Below, piece by piece: positions 46,132-53,315 of a stretch of 64,000 bases of DNA (position 1 is its first letter; the number at the start of each line of letters is the position of its first letter). The stretch covers positions 62,001 to 126,000 of the forward strand of contig NZ_JAUCBS010000009.1 of NCBI RefSeq assembly GCF_034676705.1, in the 5' to 3' direction. The translations under genes were made by a program, and so were the position numbers. This DNA comes from Gemmobacter sp. (GTDB lineage: Bacteria; Pseudomonadota; Alphaproteobacteria; Rhodobacterales; Rhodobacteraceae). The notes under the pieces were generated by a model. The model saw only the letters and a list, made by a program, of their open reading frames with translations. It was not told the origin of the DNA and did not search any database.

Positions 46132-46917
46132 ATGGACCTGCCCCGACTGGACCACCTGCATCTGGATCTGACCGACGGGATCCTGACCCTGACGCTGGAT
46201 CGCCCCGAGCGGCTGAACGCCATCAACCACCCGCTGCACCAGTCCATCGCCCGCGCCTTCGACTTTGCCTGCGATTGCGAGGAGGCCCGCGTCGTCGTGC
46301 TGACCGGCGCCGGCCGCGCCTTCAGCGCCGGGGGCGACATGGCGGAAATCAGCAGTTCGGTCGATGAATTCGCCCGCGAAAGCGCCTATGGTCGCAAGAT
46401 CGTGCAGCGGATGGTCGATTGCGACAAGCCGATCATCTGCCGGCTGAATGGCGATGCCATCGGGCTGGGCGCCTCGCTGGTGTTGCTGTCGGATATCGTG
46501 GTGGCGGCGCGCGGCGCGCGGATCGGCGATCCGCATGTGCGCATGGGGCTGGTCGCCGGCGATGGCGGCGCGCTGATCTGGCCGATGCATGCCGGGCTGA
46601 TGGCCGCCAAATACTACCTGCTGACCGGCGATCTGCTGCCCGCGGACGAGGCGAAGGCGCTTGGCCTGATCACCTTCGTCGTGGAACCCGAGGAACTGGA
46701 TGCCCGCACCGCCGCCATCGCCGCGAAACTGGCCGCCGGGGCGCCGCTGGCCATCCGCTGGACGAAGCGCGCGATCAACGCCGCCGTCGCCCATGCACTG
46801 CCCACGGTGTTCGACCAGTCGCTGGCCTACGAGGGGCTGAGCATGATGTCCGAAGACCATGCCGAGGCCAAGGCCGCCTTTCTGGCCAAGCGCAAGCCGG
46901 TGTTCCGCGGCCGCTAG
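46132..46917 (+). CDS. Enoyl-CoA hydratase/isomerase family protein
   Basis: 261 aa crotonase. Oxyanion-hole segments FSAGGDM and GDAIGLGASL. The second active-site strand is IGDPHVRMGLVAGDGGA, with an acidic residue (Asp) in the second catalytic position and no PE pair, so isomerase or specialised hydratase function is possible. It is nine bases behind an acyl-CoA dehydrogenase gene. Its TAG stop shares a CTAG with that of the convergent marR-type gene. Confidence 0.88.
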   Translation: MDLPRLDHLHLDLTDGILTLTLDRPERLNAINHPLHQSIARAFDFACDCEEARVVVLTGAGRAFSAGGDMAEISSSVDEFARESAYGRKIVQRMVDCDKPIICRLNGDAIGLGASLVLLSDIVVAARGARIGDPHVRMGLVAGDGGALIWPMHAGLMAAKYYLLTGDLLPADEAKALGLITFVVEPEELDARTAAIAAKLAAGAPLAIRWTKRAINAAVAHALPTVFDQSLAYEGLSMMSEDHAEAKAAFLAKRKPVFRGR

Positions 46918-47432
46918 ACGCCGAAGTCGCCGGTATGGCCTTCCTGGGTTTTCAGGGTGGCCATGATGTTGACCTTCATCTTGGCCAGCACGGCTTCGGC
47001 GATCTTCACATCCTCGGGCGAGATGCCTTCCAGCACGGAAATGTTCAGCCGCCGGCCCACGTCCGACATCTGCGCCAGCGCGGCATGGCCCTGTTCGGTG
47101 ATCACCACCCGCTTGGCGCGCCGGTCATGCGGGTCGGGGCGGCGTTCGACATAGCCCGCCGCCTCCAGATGGTCGATCAGCCCGCCGACGGTGACCTTGC
47201 CCACCTCCATGATCTCGGCCAGTTCGGTCTGCAACATGCCGTCGACGCCCTTGTAGCTGAGCGAGCGCGACAGCTGCGCCAGCACCCACCAGCGCGATCG
47301 GGTCATGCCCAGCGGCTTCATCTCGTTGTCGAACAGGGTGCGACGCATGCGCGACACGTCATGCACAAGAAACCCGATGCGGAAATCCCTGGGGCCAGAT
47401 GCCGGTTCCGCCTGAACTCTGCTGTCTTCCAT
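46914..47432 (-). CDS. MarR-family transcriptional regulator
   Basis: 172 aa winged-helix regulator: TELAEIMEVGKVTVGGLIDHLEAAGYVERR is the DNA-recognition region and PDPHDRRAKRVVITEQG the wing. ATG 47432 is preferred, with AGGA six bases before it; an in-frame ATG 15 codons upstream has no ribosome site. It is the only regulator gene inside the acyl-CoA island. Its own upstream region (47433-47612) holds several copies of the island-wide element, so it is the best candidate for the common regulator, perhaps released by an acyl-CoA. Confidence 0.9.
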   Translation of the reverse strand: MEDSRVQAEPASGPRDFRIGFLVHDVSRMRRTLFDNEMKPLGMTRSRWWVLAQLSRSLSYKGVDGMLQTELAEIMEVGKVTVGGLIDHLEAAGYVERRPDPHDRRAKRVVITEQGHAALAQMSDVGRRLNISVLEGISPEDVKIAEAVLAKMKVNIMATLKTQEGHTGDFGV

Positions 47433-47471
47433 GGGATGTCCTGCAATCTGGTCCACATCTCCCTTCAAAAT

Positions 47472-47562
47472 GCGCATAAAAATGAACTGTATTCAAGCGT
47501 ATTTTCCAATGGCATTCCATCTGCCAGCGTGCCAATGGTGGCATATCATAATCCGACGTATT
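47472..47562. promoter_or_regulatory. Island-wide AT-rich element, copy I, upstream of the MarR gene
   Basis: Within the 180-base region before the MarR gene: GCATAA (47474), AAGCGTATTTT (47495), and GCATATCATAATCC (47541-47554), which matches copy C at 12 of 14 positions. Position suggests autoregulation. The region holds no gene. Confidence 0.5.
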
Positions 47563-47612
47563 TTGCGGCACCAGCTAGACCATCGGGCTGCGCCTGGCAA
47601 TGCCCGGCGCGA

Positions 47613-48362
47613 TCACCGCGCGGTCACGCCGCCATCCACCATCAGGGCCGATCCGGTGACAAAGGAACTGCTGTCCGAGGCCAGCCACAGCGCGGCTTCG
47701 GCGATTTCGGCGGGGCTGGCCAGCCGCCCCAGCGGGACCGAGGCGACCAGCCGCGCGACAATCGCCGGTCCGTCGGGGTGCAGGCGGCCGGCGCGCAGAT
47801 CGGCCATCATCGGGGTATCGACCGGCCCGGGGCAGATCGCGTTCACCCGGATGCCCCGCGCCGCCCATTGCAGCGCCAGCGATTTCGCCAGCCCGACCAC
47901 CGCATGCTTGCTGGCGGCATAGACCGGCGACTGCACCGATCCGACCACGCCCGCGACCGAGGCGGTCAGCACCACCGACCCGCCCGCGCCCATCCGCCCC
48001 GAGGCGGCGGCGCAGATCCCGATCATCGCGCCCAGGTTCAGGGCCAGCACGCGGTCGTTGGCGGCGGGGTCGGCATCCTCGATCCGCGGGGGGCCGTTCA
48101 TGCCGGCATGGCTCCAGACCACATCCAGCCCGCCCAGCAGCCCGGCCGCGCGGTCAACGGCTGCCGCCGCAGCGGCGGGCAGGCTCAGGTCGGCCTGGTG
48201 GGTCAGCACCGCGGGCACCTCGGCCGCCAGCCGGTCCAGCGCGGGGCCGTCGATATCCACCGCGACAACCTGCGCGCCCTGTTCCACGAACAGCCGCACA
48301 CCTGCCAGCCCGATCCCCGCCGCCGCCCCCGTGATCAGCACCCGTTTGCCTGCCAGCCGCAT
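47613..48362 (-). CDS. SDR family oxidoreductase (classical type)
   Basis: 249 aa. GAAAGIG, Ser in TASVAG, YAASK and SSFVTGSALMVDGG give an intact classical SDR. Probably a hydroxyacyl-CoA or alcohol dehydrogenase. It is last in the leftward operon racemase-MDR reductase-SDR (50572 to 47613), starting immediately (no spacer) after the MDR gene's end. Its 3' end meets the regulatory region of the MarR gene, which is read in the same direction. Confidence 0.88.
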   Translation of the reverse strand: MRLAGKRVLITGAAAGIGLAGVRLFVEQGAQVVAVDIDGPALDRLAAEVPAVLTHQADLSLPAAAAAAVDRAAGLLGGLDVVWSHAGMNGPPRIEDADPAANDRVLALNLGAMIGICAAASGRMGAGGSVVLTASVAGVVGSVQSPVYAASKHAVVGLAKSLALQWAARGIRVNAICPGPVDTPMMADLRAGRLHPDGPAIVARLVASVPLGRLASPAEIAEAALWLASDSSSFVTGSALMVDGGVTAR

Positions 48363-49400
48363 TTATCCCACCCGTATCAGTCGTTTGCCGCTGTTTCGCC
48401 CCGCGTACAGATCGGCGATGGATCCTGCGGCATGTTCGATACCGTCCAGCACCTCCAGCCGCAGGTCGATGCGGCCCTGCGCATACCAGTCGGCCAGTTG
48501 CGCCACGGCGGCGTCGAACCCGGCGGCATGGTCGAACAGCACGAAGCCGCCCCACATCAGGCGCCGCGTCAGGATCTCGCGTTCGTTGCGGGGGCCGGTG
48601 GGGGGCGGGGTCCAGCTGGCGACCGAGGCGGTGCCGCATTGCACCACGCGGCCGGCCACCGCCATCTGGCGCAGGCAGGTGTCCAGGATGGGGCCGCCCA
48701 CGTTGTCGTAATAGATGTTGATGCCCCCCGGCGCCGCCTGGGCGAGGGCCGCCGCCAGATCGGTGGTGCGGTAGTTGAAGGCGGCGTCATAGCCATAGTC
48801 CGACCGGCACAGCGCCACCTTGTCGTCGCTGCCGGTCAGGCCGATGGTGCGGCAGCCCATCAGCTTGCCGATCTGGCCTGCCAGGCTGCCCACCCCGCCT
48901 GCGGCGGTGGATACAACCAGCGTATCCCCCGCCTCGGGCCGGCCGATGCGGGTCAGCGCCAGATAGGCGGTCAGCCCGTTGATGCCCACCAGCCCGCCGA
49001 ACTGTGCCAGCGGCAGGGCATGGTTGGCGCGCAGGATGATGGCCGACGGGTCGGCGACGGCATGATCCTGCCAGCCGAACCAGCCATAAAGATATTCGCC
49101 TTCGCGCACCCCCGCCACGCGCGAGGCGGTGACCACCCCGATCGCCAGCGCCCGCATCGGACTGCCCAGTGGCACCGGCTGGGAATAGTTCGCCTCGGCC
49201 GAGGCCCAGCCGCGCTGCGCCGGATCGACCGACAGATAGATGTTGCGCACCCGGAACTGGCCTTCGGCGGGTTCCGGGATGGCCGCTTCGGCCAGGGCAA
49301 AGTGATGCGCCTGGGGGATGCCCTCGGGCCGGGCGATCAGGCGGACCTGCCGGTTGATGGTGCTGGGCGACAGGGCGGGGATCTGGGTGGGCAGGGGCAT
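48363..49400 (-). CDS. Zinc-independent MDR-family NADP-dependent oxidoreductase (CurA/prostaglandin-reductase-like)
   Basis: 345 aa. The N-terminus (RQVRLIARPEGIP, then NIYLSVDPAQRGW) and STAAGGVGSLAGQIGKLMG with YYDNVGG are diagnostic of the leukotriene-B4-dehydrogenase-like MDR group, which reduces alpha,beta-double bonds of enones or enoyl-CoA-like compounds with NADPH. There are no zinc ligands. The ATG shares one base with the TGA of the racemase gene, so the two are translationally coupled. Function in the pathway may be reduction of an unsaturated intermediate. Confidence 0.89.
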   Translation of the reverse strand: MPLPTQIPALSPSTINRQVRLIARPEGIPQAHHFALAEAAIPEPAEGQFRVRNIYLSVDPAQRGWASAEANYSQPVPLGSPMRALAIGVVTASRVAGVREGEYLYGWFGWQDHAVADPSAIILRANHALPLAQFGGLVGINGLTAYLALTRIGRPEAGDTLVVSTAAGGVGSLAGQIGKLMGCRTIGLTGSDDKVALCRSDYGYDAAFNYRTTDLAAALAQAAPGGINIYYDNVGGPILDTCLRQMAVAGRVVQCGTASVASWTPPPTGPRNEREILTRRLMWGGFVLFDHAAGFDAAVAQLADWYAQGRIDLRLEVLDGIEHAAGSIADLYAGRNSGKRLIRVG

Positions 49401-50572
49401 CAGCGGGGTTCCTCGGCGGTCTGGATGGCGTGGTGCATCCTGCATAGCCGGTCCACCACCCCGGGCGCCATGCCCCAGTCCGTCAGGGCCTGCCGCGTAT
49501 CGGCCCCCGCCGGGCGCGGCCCGGTGGGCAGGGTGGGCTGGCTGCGCGAAAACCGGGGGGCAGGCACCGGCTGGCGGATGCCGGCGATGCTGGCAAAGCT
49601 GCCGCGCGCCTGCATGTGCGGATGGTCCGCGGCCTGATCCGGGCGCAGCACCGGCATGGCGCAGGCGTCCAGCGGTTCCAGCACCTGCTGCCAATGCGCC
49701 AGGTCGTGGCGGGCAAAGGCGGCGGCAAGCGTGGCGCGCAGATCTGGCCAGCGCGCCCGGTCGTCGCGGGGCGGCAGGCGGGCCGGGTCCAGCCCCAGCG
49801 CGTCGATCAGGATGGCATAGAACTGCGGCTCTATCGGCCCGATGGCGACATGGCCGCCATCGGCGGTTTCATAGCTGTCATACCAGGGGCAGCCGGAATC
49901 CAGCAGGTTTGCCCCGCGCTGCCAGTGCCATTTGCCGGCAGCATGATAGCCGTGCATCCAGGTCAGCAGGGTGTTCACCCCGTCGATCATGGCGGCATCC
50001 ACCACCTGGCCCTTGCCCGATCCGCGCGCCTCGAACATGGCGGCCAGCAGGCCGACGGCCAGAAACATCGCCCCGCCGCCCAGATCGGCCACCAGGTTCA
50101 GCGGCGGCACCGGCGCGCCGCCTGCACGGCCGATGGACCACAGGGCGCCGGTCGGGGCCAGATAGCTGATGTCGTGCCCCGCCCGTTGTGCCAGCGGGCC
50201 GGTCTGGCCCCAGCCGGTCATGCGGCCATAGGTCAGCGCCGGGTTCACCGCGTGGCAGTCCGCCGGGCCAAGACCCAGCCGTTCCATCACGCCGGGGCGG
50301 TTGCCCTCGATCACGGCATCGGCCCGGGCGATCAGGTGCAGGGCCGCCGCGACGCCTTCGGGCGATTTCAGATCCAGGATCACGGAACGCCGCCCGCGGT
50401 TGAGCAGCTGGAACTGCCATCCAGCCTCCCCCGCCGCTGCCGGACGGTCGATGCGCAGCACCTCGGCCCCCAGGTCGGCCAGCATCATGGCGCAGAACGG
50501 GACCGGGCCCAGTCCTGCGAATTCGATCATCTTCAGCCCCGACAATGGCCCCAACCCGCGCTCTCCTGTCAT
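49400..50572 (-). CDS. mcr: Alpha-methylacyl-CoA racemase (family III CoA-transferase fold)
   Basis: 390 aa, very like Mycobacterium MCR along its full length: ELAG-type start (IEFAGLGPVPFCAMM), RPGVMERLGLGP, MTGWGQTGPLAQRAGHDISY, PPLNLVADLGGG, GQVVDAAMIDG and GPIEPQFYAI. The catalytic residues of MCR correspond to H133, D163 and E248, all present. It interconverts (2R)- and (2S)-2-methylacyl-CoA so that stereospecific dehydrogenases can act. This is the strongest single pointer to methyl-branched or sterol/isoprenoid side-chain substrates. ATG 50572 is chosen from homology. Confidence 0.93.
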   Translation of the reverse strand: MTGERGLGPLSGLKMIEFAGLGPVPFCAMMLADLGAEVLRIDRPAAAGEAGWQFQLLNRGRRSVILDLKSPEGVAAALHLIARADAVIEGNRPGVMERLGLGPADCHAVNPALTYGRMTGWGQTGPLAQRAGHDISYLAPTGALWSIGRAGGAPVPPLNLVADLGGGAMFLAVGLLAAMFEARGSGKGQVVDAAMIDGVNTLLTWMHGYHAAGKWHWQRGANLLDSGCPWYDSYETADGGHVAIGPIEPQFYAILIDALGLDPARLPPRDDRARWPDLRATLAAAFARHDLAHWQQVLEPLDACAMPVLRPDQAADHPHMQARGSFASIAGIRQPVPAPRFSRSQPTLPTGPRPAGADTRQALTDWGMAPGVVDRLCRMHHAIQTAEEPR

Positions 50573-50607
50573 GGCCGCCGATGCCGCTTGCGTCGGGCCT
50601 GGCCTGA

Positions 50608-50633
50608 ATATAGGAATATACCATACCATATGC
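50608..50633. promoter_or_regulatory. Island-wide AT-rich element, copy J
   Basis: AT-rich stretch ending in CATACCATATGC (50622-50633) in the 97-base divergent region between the racemase operon (50572) and the CoA-transferase homologue (50670). Confidence 0.45.
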
Positions 50634-50669
50634 TGGCGAACGCTGATTGCCAAGCCCGAAGGACACCGG

Positions 50670-51932
50670 ATGCCGCAAACCCTGACGCCGGAACGCTGCC
50701 ATGGCCTGTTGCCGCAGAACGGGCTGGTCTGGCTGAACGAATGCTCGGCCGCCTCGCCACTGCTGCACCGGGTGATCGCGGCGGAACCGGGGCCGCAGGG
50801 GCTGACGGTGACAGGGGTTTTCGTGCCGGGCCTGAACCGCCTGTCGCCGCTGGCCGGCCACGGGCGGCGGATCGAGACGGTCCTTGCCGCCCCGGATCTG
50901 GATGGGCTGCCCGGCGATCAGGTCAGCTTCCTGCCGCTGTCCTACCGCGACCTGTGGGGGCGGCTGTGCCGTCGGCCCCCCGATGCGGCGCTTTTTGCGG
51001 TATCGCCGCCGGATCGCGATGGCATGTGCAGCTTTGGCACGGTCTGCGATGTGCTGCCGGCGCTGTGGCCCCGCATCCCGGTCAGGATTGCCCAGATCAA
51101 CCCGTCGATGCCGCGCACGGCGGGGGCGCCGCTGATCCCGCTGGCGGCGCTGTCGGCGGTGATCGAAGGCGACACGCCCCTGCCGGAACTTGCCCCGCCG
51201 CCCCATGCGGCGGCGGATCTGGCCGGCCAGCACCTGGCCGAACTGGTGCCGGACGGGGCGGTCATACAGCTGGGGCTGGGGCAGATGCCCGAAGGCGCCT
51301 TGCGCGCGCTGGCATCCCACCGCAACTTGCGCATTCATTCCGGGCTGATCGGCGATGCCGTGCTGGACCTGCTGCTGGCCGGCGCCCTTGCGCCCGGATC
51401 GCCGGTCGATGCGGGCGTCGCCATCGGATCGCGCCGGCTGTATGACGCCGTGTCGCAAGACGCCTTTCGGTTCCGTCCCGTCAGCTGGACGCACGACCGG
51501 CTGCGCATGGCGGGGCTGGGCCGCTTTGTCACCATCAACTCCGCCCAGCAGGTCGACCTGTTCGGGCAGGTCCATTCCGAAATGGCCGGCGGGCGGTTCC
51601 ATTCCGGTGCCGGCGGTGCGCCGGACTTTGCCGCCGGTGCGGGGCTGGCGGCGGCTGGCCTGCGGGTGATCGTGCTTCAGGCCGCCCGCGGACCGGGCCG
51701 GCCGGGCCGCATCGTCGCCGCCGGGGCGGGTGAAGGGCCGGTCACGCTGTCACGTCACGATGTGGATGTGGTGGTCACCGAATTCGGCGCCGCCGATTTG
51801 CGCGGGCTGACCCACCACCAGCGGGCCGATCGGCTGATCGCCATTGCGGCGCCGGCGGACCGGGCCGCGCTGTCGGCCAGCCTGTCCGGCCCCTATTCCG
51901 CCGCGATGGCGTGGAACCGCGACCGGGCATAG
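50670..51932 (+). CDS. Acetyl-CoA hydrolase/4-hydroxybutyrate CoA-transferase family protein, catalytic Glu not conserved
   Basis: 420 aa, two-domain family I CoA-transferase fold: IQLGLGQMPEGALRAL, VVVTEFGAADLRGLTHHQRADRLIAIA. The nucleophilic Glu, which in AbfT/AarC-type enzymes lies in an H-S/T-E or Y-T-E motif, is Gly225 here (RIHSGLIGD). It may be a subfamily with another nucleophile or no CoA transfer. The start is ATG 50670, preceded by GAAGGA. Its last 40 bases overlap the convergent flavin reductase gene. It would otherwise move CoA to or from a short acid released by the pathway. Confidence 0.82.
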   Translation: MPQTLTPERCHGLLPQNGLVWLNECSAASPLLHRVIAAEPGPQGLTVTGVFVPGLNRLSPLAGHGRRIETVLAAPDLDGLPGDQVSFLPLSYRDLWGRLCRRPPDAALFAVSPPDRDGMCSFGTVCDVLPALWPRIPVRIAQINPSMPRTAGAPLIPLAALSAVIEGDTPLPELAPPPHAAADLAGQHLAELVPDGAVIQLGLGQMPEGALRALASHRNLRIHSGLIGDAVLDLLLAGALAPGSPVDAGVAIGSRRLYDAVSQDAFRFRPVSWTHDRLRMAGLGRFVTINSAQQVDLFGQVHSEMAGGRFHSGAGGAPDFAAGAGLAAAGLRVIVLQAARGPGRPGRIVAAGAGEGPVTLSRHDVDVVVTEFGAADLRGLTHHQRADRLIAIAAPADRAALSASLSGPYSAAMAWNRDRA

Positions 51933-52384
51933 ACCAGCGCGCCACGGTCGGGCGCCAGGCGCACATCGGTGATGCGGCCGATGAAAATGCGATGGCTGCC
52001 GGTGTCCGACATCTCGGCCACCTCGCAGCAGATGGCGGCAAGGGCGCTGTCCAGCCGGGGCAGGCCGTTGGCAAAGCTGCCCCAGTCGCCTTGCGAAAAC
52101 TTCCCGGCGCCCCGAACCCCGCCCGATCCGGCGAAATGCAGCGCCAGCGCGCGGTCGGCATCGTCCAGCAGCTGCACGCTGAACGCCCCGGCCTGCGCCA
52201 CCGCCGCGCAGGTCTCCGTCGCGCGGTTCAGGCACACCAGCAGGCTGGGCGGGCTGTCGGTGACCGAACAGACCGCCGTTGCCGTCAGGCCGCGCCGCCC
52301 GTCGCCGGTGCCGGTGGTGATCAGCGTGACCGCCCCGGGGAACAGGCCCATGGCGCGGCGAAAGTCATCGCGGGATATGGTCAT
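51893..52384 (-). CDS. Flavin reductase (HpaC/HsaB-like)
   Basis: 163 aa, single-domain NAD(P)H:FMN/FAD oxidoreductase with the usual RRAMGLFPGAVTLIT start, TATAVCSVTDSPPSLLVCLNR and GRITDV. Such proteins supply reduced flavin to two-component monooxygenases; the oxygenase encoded at 53316 is the obvious partner. It starts inside the LysR gene (20-base overlap) and overlaps the convergent CoA-transferase gene at its 3' end by 40 bases. Confidence 0.92.
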   Translation of the reverse strand: MTISRDDFRRAMGLFPGAVTLITTGTGDGRRGLTATAVCSVTDSPPSLLVCLNRATETCAAVAQAGAFSVQLLDDADRALALHFAGSGGVRGAGKFSQGDWGSFANGLPRLDSALAAICCEVAEMSDTGSHRIFIGRITDVRLAPDRGALVYARSRFHAIAAE

Positions 52385-53300
52385 CGCGGGTCTCCATCGC
52401 GCGGGTCAGCAGGGCGAACAGCCAGCCAAGCCCGGGATCGTTGGCAAAGGTTTCGTGAACCCAGAAGTTCACATCGAACGGCGGCAGGTCGAACGGCAGT
52501 TCGCGGTGATCGAATTCGCCGTGGCGGTTCACCTCGGTCAGAACGGAAACCGGGAACAGCGCGGCATGGTCGGTGCGGCGGATGATCTCGGGCAGCACGG
52601 TGAAATGGTAAAGCTGCGCCGCCATCCGGTAGGGCAGGCCCAGCTCCGCCACCCGGTCGCGTGCCATGCGATAGCCGGTGGCATCGGGGGCCACGTCCAG
52701 AAAGGTCAGCGCGCCGAATGCCTCGGCCGTCCAGGGCTGGCGGGCCAGCGGATGGCCCGCGCGGAACAGGCAGACGATGCGGTCGGTCGTCAGGTGCCGC
52801 CCCGTGCAGCCGGCGGCGGCCAGCAGCGGCTGATAGCCGATGGCCGCATCCACCTGCCCCGTGCGCAGGGCGGTTGCCAGATCGTCGGGTTGCACCCGGA
52901 TCGACCGCACCCCCACCCCCGGCGCGCGGGCCTGCAACGCCGCCAGCAGGCGCGGCAGCATGACGAATTCCCCGGTATCGGTCAGCGCGATGCGGAACTG
53001 CCGGGTCGATGTCGCGGCATCAAAGCTGCGCGCCTGCCGCATCGTGCCGCCGACCAGCTGCAACGCCTGTTCAAAGGGCGCGCGCAGGGCGATGGCCGTT
53101 TGCGTCGGTTCCATCACCTTGCCGCTGCGCACGAACAGCGGGTCGGCGAATTCGTCGCGCAGCCGCTTCAGCGCATGGCTGACGGCGGGTTGCGTCAGAC
53201 CCAGCCGTTCGGCGGCAATGGTCAGGCTGCCGGCGTCCCATATGGTCAGGAACACCTTGATCAGGTTCAGGTCGAACCGCAGCAGGGCCTTGCTGTCCAT
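52365..53300 (-). CDS. LysR-family transcriptional regulator
   Basis: 311 aa. N-terminal winged helix (FDLNLIKVFLTIWDAGSLTIAAERLGLTQPAVSHALKRL), then a periplasmic-binding-type effector domain. It stands between the monooxygenase and flavin reductase genes in the same direction, 15 bases after the former, instead of divergently as most LysR genes do. It may control the operon through TTCAT-N9-ATGAA at 54575-54593. The effector is unknown, perhaps the monooxygenase substrate. Confidence 0.93.
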   Translation of the reverse strand: MDSKALLRFDLNLIKVFLTIWDAGSLTIAAERLGLTQPAVSHALKRLRDEFADPLFVRSGKVMEPTQTAIALRAPFEQALQLVGGTMRQARSFDAATSTRQFRIALTDTGEFVMLPRLLAALQARAPGVGVRSIRVQPDDLATALRTGQVDAAIGYQPLLAAAGCTGRHLTTDRIVCLFRAGHPLARQPWTAEAFGALTFLDVAPDATGYRMARDRVAELGLPYRMAAQLYHFTVLPEIIRRTDHAALFPVSVLTEVNRHGEFDHRELPFDLPPFDVNFWVHETFANDPGLGWLFALLTRAMETRDDHIPR

Positions 53301-53315
53301 CCCGCCGGTCCGGGG

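Noticed and set aside
7633..52384. Recent horizontal transfer of the acyl-CoA island
   Set aside because: No integrase, transposase, tRNA boundary, direct repeats or clear change in codon use at the edges. The Liv and CoA-transferase ends merge smoothly with neighbouring genes.
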